From the NCBI GenBank assembly GCA_937915485.1, contig CALGII010000256.1:1-20405 (forward strand): a stretch of DNA of 20,405 bases. The letters are read 5' to 3'. Positions 7,091 to 14,756 of this stretch are shown piece after piece. Positions within the stretch are counted from its first letter, which is position 1, and the number at the start of each line of letters is the position of its first letter. A program made the position numbers and the translations under genes. The notes under the pieces are model-generated. The model saw only the letters and a list, made by a program, of their open reading frames with translations. It was not told where the DNA came from and did not search any database. This DNA comes from an uncultured Ignavibacteriota bacterium. Its GTDB lineage: Bacteria > Bacteroidota > Ignavibacteria > Tepidaquicellales > Tepidaquicellaceae.

Positions 7091-7801
7091 ATGCCTGCAA
7101 AATTCAAGAGGATTTTGCTGAAACTCAGCGGCGAATCACTTATGGGCGCGAAGAGTTTCGGCATTGATTCGGAAATCGTCGGACGCATAGCGGACGACGT
7201 CGCCGACGCGGTGAAACTGAAAATCGAAATCGGTATCGTAATCGGCGGGGGCAACATTTATAGAGGGCTCTCCGCTTCACAGCAGGGGGTCGACAGGCTG
7301 ACAGGCGACATGATGGGAATGCTGGCAACGGTAATAAATTCCCTCGCGCTGCAGAACGCTCTCGAAAAAAAGGGCATATACACGCGCATACTGTCGGCGA
7401 TAAAAATGGACCAGATAGCGGAGCCGCTGATAATAAGGCGCGCCGCGAGACATCTGGAAAAAAAGAGAGTCGTAATATTCGCATCAGGAACTGGCGAGCC
7501 GTATTTCACGACTGATACTGCGGCCGCTTTAAGAGCGATAGAAATAAAATCCGATGTTATTATTAAAGGCACGAGGGTTGACGGTGTTTACGATTCAGAC
7601 CCCGAAAAGAATCCGCGGGCAAAAATGTTCAAAAAACTTTCGTACAGGGAAGTCCTTCAGAAGGATTTGCGTGTGATGGACCACACGGCCATAACGCTGT
7701 GCAGGGAAAATAAACTTCCGATGGTTGTTTTCAACATGAACAAAAAAGGCAACCTCAAAAAACTGCTCACGGGCGGAAACATCGGTACAACTATTTCATA
7801 A
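7091..7801 (+). CDS. pyrH: UMP kinase
   Basis: A 236-residue cytosolic enzyme that phosphorylates UMP to UDP with ATP in pyrimidine nucleotide synthesis; it belongs to the amino acid kinase fold. KLSGESLMG is near residues 11-19, the glycine loop IGGGNIYRG at 51-59, DRLTGDMMGMLATVINSLAL near 68-87, and the C-terminal half has GTGEPYFTTDTAA and KGTRVDGVYDSDP. The length is typical. It sits between tsf and frr as in many bacteria, 15 bases from each, so the three are almost certainly cotranscribed. Only an A/T-rich stretch precedes the start. Confidence 0.98.
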   Translation: MPAKFKRILLKLSGESLMGAKSFGIDSEIVGRIADDVADAVKLKIEIGIVIGGGNIYRGLSASQQGVDRLTGDMMGMLATVINSLALQNALEKKGIYTRILSAIKMDQIAEPLIIRRAARHLEKKRVVIFASGTGEPYFTTDTAAALRAIEIKSDVIIKGTRVDGVYDSDPEKNPRAKMFKKLSYREVLQKDLRVMDHTAITLCRENKLPMVVFNMNKKGNLKKLLTGGNIGTTIS

Positions 7802-7816
7802 TTAAATTCTTGAATT

Positions 7817-8374
7817 ATGGTAAAGGATATTCTAAAAATCACAAAAGACAGAATGATTAAAGCCGTCGAGCATCTCACGGCTGAATTCGTGAAAGTCAGG
7901 ACAGGCAAGGCTTCTGTCGGACTGCTTGAAGGAATCAAGGTCGATTATTACGGAAATCCCACACCGCTGAATCAGGTCGGCAATCTTAACACGCCCGACA
8001 TTCACACGATAACGGTTCAGCCCTGGGATAAGACCGTCATTCCTTTCATAGAGAAAGCGATTCTGAACGCGAACCTCGGACTTAATCCCGCCAACGACGG
8101 GACGATTATCAGAATTCCGATTCCTCCTCTCAATGAGGAAAGAAGAAAGGAACTCGTGAAACTCGTCAAGAAACTCACTGAGGATGCGAGGATATCCATT
8201 AGAAACATAAGAAGAGACGAAATCGAAAAGTTGAAAAAGACGGAGAAGGAAGACCACATTTCAGAAGACGAAAGAAAACACGCCGAGACCGAAGTACAGA
8301 AACTCACGGACAATTACATTAAAGAGATTGACGCTCTTCTTCAGAAGAAAGAAAAAGAAATAATGGAAGTGTAA
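7817..8374 (+). CDS. frr: Ribosome recycling factor
   Basis: A 185-residue tRNA-shaped protein that works with EF-G to split post-termination ribosomes. Domain marks are FVKVRTGKASVGLLEGIKVD near residues 24-43, YYGNPTPLNQVGNLNTPD near 44-61, the WDKTVIPFIEKAI segment, NDGTIIRIPIPPLNEERRKE and the conserved ISIRNIRRDE. A long charged helix forms the C-terminus. Length matches the family. It is the last translation gene of the run; waaA begins 15 bases later. Confidence 0.98.
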   Translation: MVKDILKITKDRMIKAVEHLTAEFVKVRTGKASVGLLEGIKVDYYGNPTPLNQVGNLNTPDIHTITVQPWDKTVIPFIEKAILNANLGLNPANDGTIIRIPIPPLNEERRKELVKLVKKLTEDARISIRNIRRDEIEKLKKTEKEDHISEDERKHAETEVQKLTDNYIKEIDALLQKKEKEIMEV

Positions 8375-8389
8375 CAACTTCCTACAATT

Positions 8390-9664
8390 ATGCTGAAGTT
8401 CTGGTTTGGGGTATATAACTTCTTTTTGCTGCCTTTGCTCTGGACGGGTTTCAGGATTCTTTCGTTGTTCAATCCAAAGATAGCGGAGGGATTCAAAGGC
8501 AGGAAAAATATATCCGAAGAAATCCGAAAATGGGATTTCAAGGATGGGAAAAGAGTTATTATACATTCTTCCTCGCTCGGCGAATACCAGCAGGCGATTC
8601 CTATCATGAACGAATTGAGAAATCACGGTTACAACGTAATCGTGACTTTTTTTTCGCCCTCGGGATACAGGAACTCAGGCATCCCGCATCCTGACGTAAA
8701 AAAATCGTACCTTCCTTTTGATTCATACGGCGGCGTGAACGACTTCATCGAAACAATCAAACCCGACATGGTAATTCTGATGCGATACGATCTCTGGTTC
8801 AATTTCCTGTATTCGGCGGGAAAGCATGGAGCAAAAATAATAATAGCCAACGCGCGGTACGACGAGAACGATTTCTGGTGGAATCTGTTGATAGTACGCT
8901 CTTTCAAGAAAACTATGTACGGAATGATTGATAAGATGTTTGCGATAGACAAATCGGACTTCGACAATTACAGGATGCTTATGAAAGGCACGAAGACGGA
9001 AATAATTCTTGCAGGCGACTCGAAGTTCGAAAGAGTCGTCGAGGCGTCGAAAAATCCGAAGAACAAGGAATCTCTCGACGCGGGTGTTTATTCGGGCAGG
9101 AAAGTTTTCGTAATCGGCAGTTCCTGGAAGGACGACGAGGACATTATACTTCCCGTCGTGAACAAACTGATGAAGTTCGAGAAGAATCTGCTTACGATTA
9201 TCGTACCTCACGAGCCTAAGGAAACGAAGATACTCGCGATTGAAAAAAATCTGGAGGAAAGTTATACGAATCTTAAAAGCATCAGGTACTCGGCTCTGGA
9301 AAATTACGGAGGGGAAAACATAATAATCGTTGACTGCATAGGGAAACTGATGGGACTATATTCGATTGCTTACGCGGCTTACGTGGGGGGCGGTTTCCGT
9401 ACGGGGCTGCACAACGTGCTTGAGCCCGCGGTTTACAACATACCCGTGCTTTTCTCAAATAAAGTGAAAAACTCCGACGAGGACGAAATACTTTCAGGAA
9501 AGGGCTGCGGAATAATCGTGGATTCGAGAGATACATTTTACCGTGAACTCAGAAAAGTATTGAGTGATAAGGATTATTATGATAAATTGAGGTGCGGGTG
9601 CAGGACGGTTTTCGAAGAGAACCTCGGCACGACAAAAAAAATTATTCAAAACATTATCAACTGA
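8390..9664 (+). CDS. waaA: 3-deoxy-D-manno-octulosonic acid (Kdo) transferase
   Basis: A 424-residue GT30 glycosyltransferase that adds Kdo from CMP-Kdo to lipid A precursor at the inner membrane. An N-terminal hydrophobic anchor (about residues 5-25) is followed by HSSSLGEYQQA (59-69), where E65 matches the family's catalytic base. VTFFSPSGYRNS is the usual second motif. MRYDLWFNFL (131-140) replaces the common ETELWPN motif. The C-terminal nucleotide domain has IVPHEP (271-276) and VGGGFRTGLHNVLEPAVYNIP near 332-352, which is diagnostic. The start is one of two Met-Leu-like options but fits the anchor. It is followed after one base by gmhA, together pointing to LPS core synthesis. Confidence 0.9.
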   Translation: MLKFWFGVYNFFLLPLLWTGFRILSLFNPKIAEGFKGRKNISEEIRKWDFKDGKRVIIHSSSLGEYQQAIPIMNELRNHGYNVIVTFFSPSGYRNSGIPHPDVKKSYLPFDSYGGVNDFIETIKPDMVILMRYDLWFNFLYSAGKHGAKIIIANARYDENDFWWNLLIVRSFKKTMYGMIDKMFAIDKSDFDNYRMLMKGTKTEIILAGDSKFERVVEASKNPKNKESLDAGVYSGRKVFVIGSSWKDDEDIILPVVNKLMKFEKNLLTIIVPHEPKETKILAIEKNLEESYTNLKSIRYSALENYGGENIIIVDCIGKLMGLYSIAYAAYVGGGFRTGLHNVLEPAVYNIPVLFSNKVKNSDEDEILSGKGCGIIVDSRDTFYRELRKVLSDKDYYDKLRCGCRTVFEENLGTTKKIIQNIIN

Positions 9665-9665
9665 C

Positions 9666-10250
9666 ATGTTCGACAGAAAAAGTTTCATAGACTCATCGCT
9701 TAAGGAAAGTTCGGAAATAAAACTCGAAGTGCTCAGGCATTGCTTAGCGGATATAAACAGAGCGGCTGATCTGCTTGTTGCGTCCGTGAAGGGCGGCGGC
9801 AAACTTATGTTTTGCGGAAACGGCGGCAGCGCGGCGGATTGCCAGCACATAGCAACGGAGTTCATGGTTAGGCTTTCACACGATGTGAAAAGAAAGGCTA
9901 TCGGAGCGATAGCGCTTACGACGGATTCGTCGAACATTACCGCCGGAGGAAACGATATCGGTTTTGAAAACATATTCGCGCGGAACGTTGAAGGACTGGG
10001 CAGGACAGGGGATGTCCTTATCGGTATATCGACTAGCGGAAATTCGCCTAACATTCTAAACGCGCTCGCAAAAGCGAAAGAAATGGGAATAAAGACAGTC
10101 GGACTACTCGGGAAGACAGGCGGAAAGATGAAAGACGCTTGCGACATATCGGTTTGCATACCTTCCGAAAACGTACAGAGAATACAGGAGTCGCACATTA
10201 CCGTCGGTCACATTCTTTGCGAGATAGTGGAAAGAGAGTTGGGCAGTTAG
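9666..10250 (+). CDS. gmhA: Sedoheptulose-7-phosphate isomerase
   Basis: A 194-residue SIS-domain enzyme that converts sedoheptulose 7-phosphate to D-glycero-D-manno-heptose 7-phosphate, the first step to LPS heptose. CGNGGSAADCQHIATEF (50-66) holds the phosphate loop plus H61 and E65. ISTSGNSPN is at 121-129, and Q174 and H182 in IQESHITVGHIL match the remaining metal ligands known in E. coli GmhA. It begins one base after the waaA stop, so translation is probably coupled. Its last codons and TAG stop run into a repeat tract. No terminator is visible before the converging gene. Confidence 0.93.
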   Translation: MFDRKSFIDSSLKESSEIKLEVLRHCLADINRAADLLVASVKGGGKLMFCGNGGSAADCQHIATEFMVRLSHDVKRKAIGAIALTTDSSNITAGGNDIGFENIFARNVEGLGRTGDVLIGISTSGNSPNILNALAKAKEMGIKTVGLLGKTGGKMKDACDISVCIPSENVQRIQESHITVGHILCEIVERELGS

Positions 10251-10300
10251 CAGTTAACATTTAACAGTTAACAAATAGCAATTAGCGGATAGCAATTAGT
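10241..10300. repeat. Short repeat tract between converging genes
   Basis: The tract is made of GTTAAC, CAGTTA and TAGCAATTAG variants. TAGCAATTAG occurs at 10276-10285 and 10290-10299 with a 14-base period. It begins inside the gmhA 3' end (GGCAGTTAG supplies the stop) and fills most of the 67-base gap. No GC-rich hairpin with a T run is present. The style resembles the CTAACTAC tract near 19510-19535. Confidence 0.65.
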
Positions 10301-10317
10301 GTTTTAATTTTTCAAAT

Positions 10318-12639
10318 CTATTTTATGTACGTCATTTTCATTGAACTGACGAACTTTCCGGCAGTAAGCCTGTAAACATATACTCCCGAGGCGAGATTCT
10401 TCGAAGTAAATTTACGCGTGTAATATCCCGCTTTCATTTTCCCGCTTACGAGTAAATCAACTTTTCTTCCTGACAAGTCGTAAACTGCCATTTCGACGAA
10501 ACATTCTTCCGGTATCGAAAAACTAATATTCGTTTCGGGGTTAAACGGATTCGGATAATTAGGTTTGAGTAAAAACCTGACCGGCTGTTTAATCTCTGCA
10601 ATGCCGTTCAGAACGTGATATTCGAAATTACCGTTATAATCAATCTGCTTCAGCCTGTAAGCATAGGAACCCGATTCAAGATTCCTGTCCTCGAAAGAAT
10701 ATTCGATAGCAACGTTTGAATTTCCGTTACCTTTTATTGTGCCGGCTTTTTCCCAGACTGATTCTTCTTTTTTCTTTCTCTCGACCTCGAAGCAGGAATT
10801 ATTAATTTCAATAGAAGTCCGCCATCTTAAAACCGCATTGTTTTCCCTTACCGAAACAGTGAATGAAGAGAGGCTAACAGGAAGCGTTGTCTCGTGCGAG
10901 TTGGGATTCAGCAAGGCAGCGTTGTTGATGTAATATTCGCTTCCCGTGGTATCGTAATACTCGCATACCATCACGATGTATGAGGTGCTGTTCTCAAGAT
11001 TCGTTATTGTGAGATCGCCCGCGTCCGTAGCAGCGGCGCTGTTGTAAATGCAGAACCAACCTGAATTTCCTATCTGGCTTCCGTTTCCGAAGACACTCGA
11101 TGCACTGTAGGTTGAATTGTTAACGGGCGCGGGGGTTCCCGTCGAACCCGTTTTCATGAAAACGCATCTGCCGTTCCCGTTGCCTTCTATCCAGTTTATG
11201 GTAAGATTAGTAGAGCCTACATTGAGAAAATTTATATTCGATGCCTGATTTGGAAGCACGGTCGTCTGATTCGCGGTGTTTGCAGATGACGAGGAAATAT
11301 TGTAAGCCGGAGAAACGGACGAGCCGTATTCGCATACCATCGCTCGGTAAGTTGTATTTTGCAATAAACCCGCTACGGTAACGCTTGTTCCCGTTCCCGA
11401 ATAAACGCAATACCATCCCGAACTGCCGACTTGCGAGCCGTTTCCGAAATTCGGACTTGAGTTATACACAACCCCGTTGACGGGCGCGGGAGAGCCTGCG
11501 CTTCCCTGATAAAGAAAAACGGCGCAGTAATTTCCGCTGCCGCGCACCCAGGAAATCTTAAACTTGACGATGCTGACTTTTGAAAAAGTAATTCCCGATG
11601 CCTGAACCTGCGGAGTTATCGCGGCGGAAATCGTGTTCGAATGTACGCTCTGTCCGTATGAATTCTCCGCTCTGACTCTGTAATAATACGTTCCGGCCGA
11701 AAGTCCTGTTACAGAATACGAAAGCGTGTTTCCCGCGTCCAGATTGTTGAAACCCGTAACGAAGGAACTGAAATCCGGCGTCAGCGATACATCCAGCCTG
11801 TATTTCGTCGCGTTTGATACTGATGTCCAGTTCGCCGTGAAAGACGAGATTGCTATGTCTGTAGCCGCGAGCGCTGTAGGCGCCGAAAGCGGATTCAATC
11901 CGCACACCGCGAGAACAACAGTTCTGCTGTTTCCCGATACGGTCTTCGTGAAACGTATGCTCGTAAGAACTTTGAACATATCGTTGTTCGTAAGAGTTAT
12001 ATAGCAGTCGTATAAACGCGGATTGTTTGTTGTTGTTCCGTCAATGTCGTCATACCTGTCGTGGTATGCAGAGCCGTAATTTCTCGCGTTCACCCTTCCG
12101 ATATTTTGTATCGCGTATCCAGTGCCGTTGAACCAGTCCGAAACGCTGAACGAATAATCCGCGTATGTTGAATCGTTGAAGTTTAACCTCACTGAGAATG
12201 ATGAGGAACCTTCAGCGCTCGAAGCGAGTATCGCAAGCCTCTGGTAAGACTGCGGATTTGTCAGTGAGAGCGTTCCCGTCGCGTTCGTGTTTGAGAGAAA
12301 CAGCACGTTGTTACCGCTGTACGGTTGAAGGAGATATGTAATCGCCGTGTTGTTGACGCTTGTTATTAGCCTGTCAGCGGGCAGCCCTCCTTCGGGCGCG
12401 GCGCTCTGATTATAATTTCCTCTGAAGTCGGTACTGTACATCACGTGCCCCGCGTACGCGTTGTCTCCGTCGAAAATAATGTTTGTGGTGTTATATGCCT
12501 GATTAGTGCCCGGACCTCCGTTTGCTATCATGTCGTAGTTGAAACCCGTTACGGTTACCTGTGAGTAATTTTGAGAATACATTTTACCTGGCAGGAAAAC
12601 GCAGAATATTATAATGAAAATCGAGAATATTTGTTTCAT
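10318..12639 (-). CDS. Secreted fibronectin-like protein with T9SS sorting domain
   Basis: A 773-residue exported protein. Residues 1-22 form a signal peptide (hydrophobic IFSIFIIIFCVFL). Residues 24-250 look like a beta-sandwich domain seen at the N-terminus of other Bacteroidota secreted proteins (VSDWFNGTGYAIQNIGRVN, NPRLYD); its ligand is unknown. Residues 253-343 are a fibronectin type III domain. Two homologous units follow (about 346-462 and 465-586), each with PAPVN, FGNGSQ(V/I)G, SGW(Y/F)C and MVCEY. Residues 590-683 form another beta-rich segment. The C-terminus (688-773) has NYPNPFNPETNISFSIPE and ends LASGVYVYRLTAGKF..., the type A signal that directs export through the type IX system. 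No catalytic motif is seen. GAGGG lies 6 bases before the ATG. An adhesive or cell-surface role is plausible but unproven. Confidence 0.85.
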   Translation of the reverse strand: MKQIFSIFIIIFCVFLPGKMYSQNYSQVTVTGFNYDMIANGGPGTNQAYNTTNIIFDGDNAYAGHVMYSTDFRGNYNQSAAPEGGLPADRLITSVNNTAITYLLQPYSGNNVLFLSNTNATGTLSLTNPQSYQRLAILASSAEGSSSFSVRLNFNDSTYADYSFSVSDWFNGTGYAIQNIGRVNARNYGSAYHDRYDDIDGTTTNNPRLYDCYITLTNNDMFKVLTSIRFTKTVSGNSRTVVLAVCGLNPLSAPTALAATDIAISSFTANWTSVSNATKYRLDVSLTPDFSSFVTGFNNLDAGNTLSYSVTGLSAGTYYYRVRAENSYGQSVHSNTISAAITPQVQASGITFSKVSIVKFKISWVRGSGNYCAVFLYQGSAGSPAPVNGVVYNSSPNFGNGSQVGSSGWYCVYSGTGTSVTVAGLLQNTTYRAMVCEYGSSVSPAYNISSSSANTANQTTVLPNQASNINFLNVGSTNLTINWIEGNGNGRCVFMKTGSTGTPAPVNNSTYSASSVFGNGSQIGNSGWFCIYNSAAATDAGDLTITNLENSTSYIVMVCEYYDTTGSEYYINNAALLNPNSHETTLPVSLSSFTVSVRENNAVLRWRTSIEINNSCFEVERKKKEESVWEKAGTIKGNGNSNVAIEYSFEDRNLESGSYAYRLKQIDYNGNFEYHVLNGIAEIKQPVRFLLKPNYPNPFNPETNISFSIPEECFVEMAVYDLSGRKVDLLVSGKMKAGYYTRKFTSKNLASGVYVYRLTAGKFVSSMKMTYIK

Positions 12640-12682
12640 CTTAGACCCTCGTGAAGTTCGGATTAAAGTTAATTCTGCAAAA

Positions 12683-12688
12683 ATTATA
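12683..12688 (-). promoter_or_regulatory. Putative -10 box of the T9SS-exported protein gene
   Basis: A perfect TATAAT (minus strand) lies about 43 bases upstream of the ATG and runs into TTTTTG, a partial match to the TAnnTTTG box. I see no good upstream element at the usual distance, so this rests on the -10 box alone. Confidence 0.35.
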
Positions 12689-12760
12689 CCACTTAAAACA
12701 TTGAATTTATCGCTGAAAATACATTCACGAAGTCAGGAAAGCGTATTGAAATGATATAAC

Positions 12761-12777
12761 ATTCTCATAATGAGAAT
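12761..12777. promoter_or_regulatory. 17-base perfect palindrome, possible operator
   Basis: ATTCTCAT-A-ATGAGAAT has 8-base arms around one central base and lies about 120 bases upstream of the T9SS-exported gene. Size and symmetry fit a dimeric repressor site, but I cannot name a regulator. The remainder of the 306-base gap (12640-12945), apart from the -10 box and the terminator, shows no gene. Confidence 0.4.
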
Positions 12778-12892
12778 ACAGAAGCGGATAATGGAATGCC
12801 GCTGAAGATAAATACTTAGAGTGGTTTTGAAAGCACGGATACCTTATTATCCCGACAAATCGGTAAGCGAAAACGCATTTTGGGAAGAATAA

Positions 12893-12920
12893 AAAAAAGG
12901 TACCGGATGGTACCTTTTTT
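12893..12920 (-). terminator. Intrinsic terminator of the S8 peptidase gene
   Basis: AAAAAAGGTACC (12893-12904) pairs with GGTACCTTTTTT (12909-12920) around a GGAT loop, a 12-bp stem. On the minus strand it follows the peptidase stop codon by 25 bases and ends in a T run. The symmetric shape could act in both directions. Confidence 0.82.
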
Positions 12921-12945
12921 AATTTATTTTCATAAGCCTAACGGT

Positions 12946-14682
12946 TCATTTTTTGAATCCGGTAAATTCTTTTCCTGCTTTATCGGTATATGTAAAATAA
13001 TAATCTGTCTCGTCGGTTTTCAGTTCAACTTCATACTCTCCGGCATAATTCAGGTCTTTGATGCTTTTCACCAGCGTCATCGTTTTCGTTTTGTACTTGC
13101 TCCCGCCTTTCGTTTTGTAATGTATCACTACAGATTCGCCATTCGGAATATCGTTAGCCGCGAATGACACGGAGATTTTCGTCGAACTTCCGTTCACGCT
13201 TGCAGTAACCTCGTTGCTCCACACGGGACCGAAATAAAGCACGGCTTTCAGCGCGTTGATGAGTCCGTATCCGTAAACGTTATTCGGTGTCAAAGAATTA
13301 TCCGCGGTGTTTCTCAGCGCGTCTCTCACCTGCATCGCGGTCAGTTCGGGATGAGCGGAAAGTATAAGCGCGCAGACGCCCGCCGTTATCGGCGTCGCGA
13401 ACGACGTGCCGTTCGAAAATTCATACCTGTTGTTGTCGCCCATTTTAGCAACGTAAACCGATACTCCCGGCGCGACTACGTCAGGCTTTATATTTCCGTC
13501 GCTCGACGGTCCGTTAGAACTGAAACCGGCTATCTTGCCGTTCGTGTTCACGGCTCCGACGCCGATTACCGAATCTCCGTCGGCGGCCGAACCTATCGAA
13601 GGCGGTTCCGTCTGATTGTAATTTCCCATCGCGTTGCAGACAACAACGCCGAGATATGCCGCTATGTCGCCCGCGATAGTAGTTATTGCAGTGTTGCCGT
13701 CAAAATCGTTATAAGCGTACGAGTTCAAATCGTAAGGTTTATCGTATCCCTTATAAACGAGTGAACTCGTGATAATGTCCGCGCCCTGTGATTCCGCCCA
13801 CTCGGCGGCTTCGAGCCAGTAATCCTCTTCCATCGGTGTTTCGGACGCTGAGTATTCGGTCTTGGCAAGAAGAAAATCCGAGTCGAACGCGGGACCGATT
13901 AGTTTTCCTTCCTTGAATCCGCCGAGCGAAGAAAGCGTTGCCGTTCCGTGTCCGCCCTGCGATTCTATATCCTCGTACTTCTGAACTTTTTCCCTCGCGG
14001 TGTTGCCGTCTTCATTTATGAAATCATATTCTCCGAGCACGTTCATCTTCGAAAAAACTTCGTGCGTTTTCCATTCGAAACCGTCGTCGAAACTCGCTAC
14101 AAGCACGCCGCGTCCGGTTATGCCAAGATTATGCACGGGCGGCACGTTCACGAGATTCATCTGCGTGTACGATTTTCCGTAATCGTATCTGTTGAGTGAA
14201 TCCGCTGTACTTATAAGAGGAAGGTATTCCGAATACATCGGCGAAGTGTTCTTAATGTCCTGCTTGTAGAGTTTCTTCACCGCGAATATACGCGATACGA
14301 AATCGAGTTTCTTCAACTGTTCTATCTGCGCGGGCGTAATGTACGCGCTCACGCCGTTGAGCCATCTTGATTTCGCTATGATATTTATTCCCATATCCGA
14401 AATATTATCGACGTAAGAATTGTTCAGCGGCAGATCGCAGAACTTCACGACGTCTTCTTTTGAAAATATTTTCAGCCTTCTCTGAACCGCCCTTTCGGTC
14501 AGGTGCGCCAGACCCGTATTATATGCTGTCATTAAATGTGTAATGCTCTCGCCGGGCTTGAAGCCGTCTTTGTCCGCGAACACTATCCAGCACTTGACGA
14601 TGCCGCTGTCATTCTGAGCGAATGCGGCAGGGGCAAGCAGTAATAATACCACCGCGAGGAATAAATATTTTTTCAGATTCAT
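12946..14682 (-). CDS. Secreted subtilisin-family (S8) serine peptidase
   Basis: A 578-residue exported protease. Residues 1-22 are a signal peptide ending AFA-Q. Residues 24-140 resemble the N-terminal pro-region common in Bacteroidota S8 enzymes. The catalytic domain (about 185-482) shows the triad: D199 in VASFDDGF, H245 in GGHGTATLSS and S427 in SNGTSFATP, with oxyanion N354 in NAMGN. Residues 483-578 form a beta-rich C-terminal domain ending FTGFKK. Unlike the neighbouring exported protein, it lacks a recognisable T9SS sorting domain, so a periplasmic or otherwise anchored location is possible. No Shine-Dalgarno sequence precedes the ATG. The 74-base gap upstream is mostly the terminator of the next gene. 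Confidence 0.9.
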   Translation of the reverse strand: MNLKKYLFLAVVLLLLAPAAFAQNDSGIVKCWIVFADKDGFKPGESITHLMTAYNTGLAHLTERAVQRRLKIFSKEDVVKFCDLPLNNSYVDNISDMGINIIAKSRWLNGVSAYITPAQIEQLKKLDFVSRIFAVKKLYKQDIKNTSPMYSEYLPLISTADSLNRYDYGKSYTQMNLVNVPPVHNLGITGRGVLVASFDDGFEWKTHEVFSKMNVLGEYDFINEDGNTAREKVQKYEDIESQGGHGTATLSSLGGFKEGKLIGPAFDSDFLLAKTEYSASETPMEEDYWLEAAEWAESQGADIITSSLVYKGYDKPYDLNSYAYNDFDGNTAITTIAGDIAAYLGVVVCNAMGNYNQTEPPSIGSAADGDSVIGVGAVNTNGKIAGFSSNGPSSDGNIKPDVVAPGVSVYVAKMGDNNRYEFSNGTSFATPITAGVCALILSAHPELTAMQVRDALRNTADNSLTPNNVYGYGLINALKAVLYFGPVWSNEVTASVNGSSTKISVSFAANDIPNGESVVIHYKTKGGSKYKTKTMTLVKSIKDLNYAGEYEVELKTDETDYYFTYTDKAGKEFTGFKK

Positions 14683-14703
14683 CTTGTATATTTTATATTG
14701 TAT

Positions 14704-14736
14704 AAAAAAAGGTTATGCGCGTCTTTACATAACCTT
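14704..14736 (-). terminator. Intrinsic terminator of the E2 gene
   Basis: AAGGTTATG (14709-14717) pairs with CATAACCTT (14728-14736) in a 9-bp stem. On the minus strand it is followed by a run of seven T (14704-14710 complement). It lies 20 bases beyond the E2 stop codon. Confidence 0.8.
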
Positions 14737-14756
14737 CTGAAAATTCTTAAAACATC

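Noticed and set aside
12783..12803. AGCGG...CCGCT as a terminator or second REP
   Set aside because: Only a 5-base stem with an 11-base loop and no T run.
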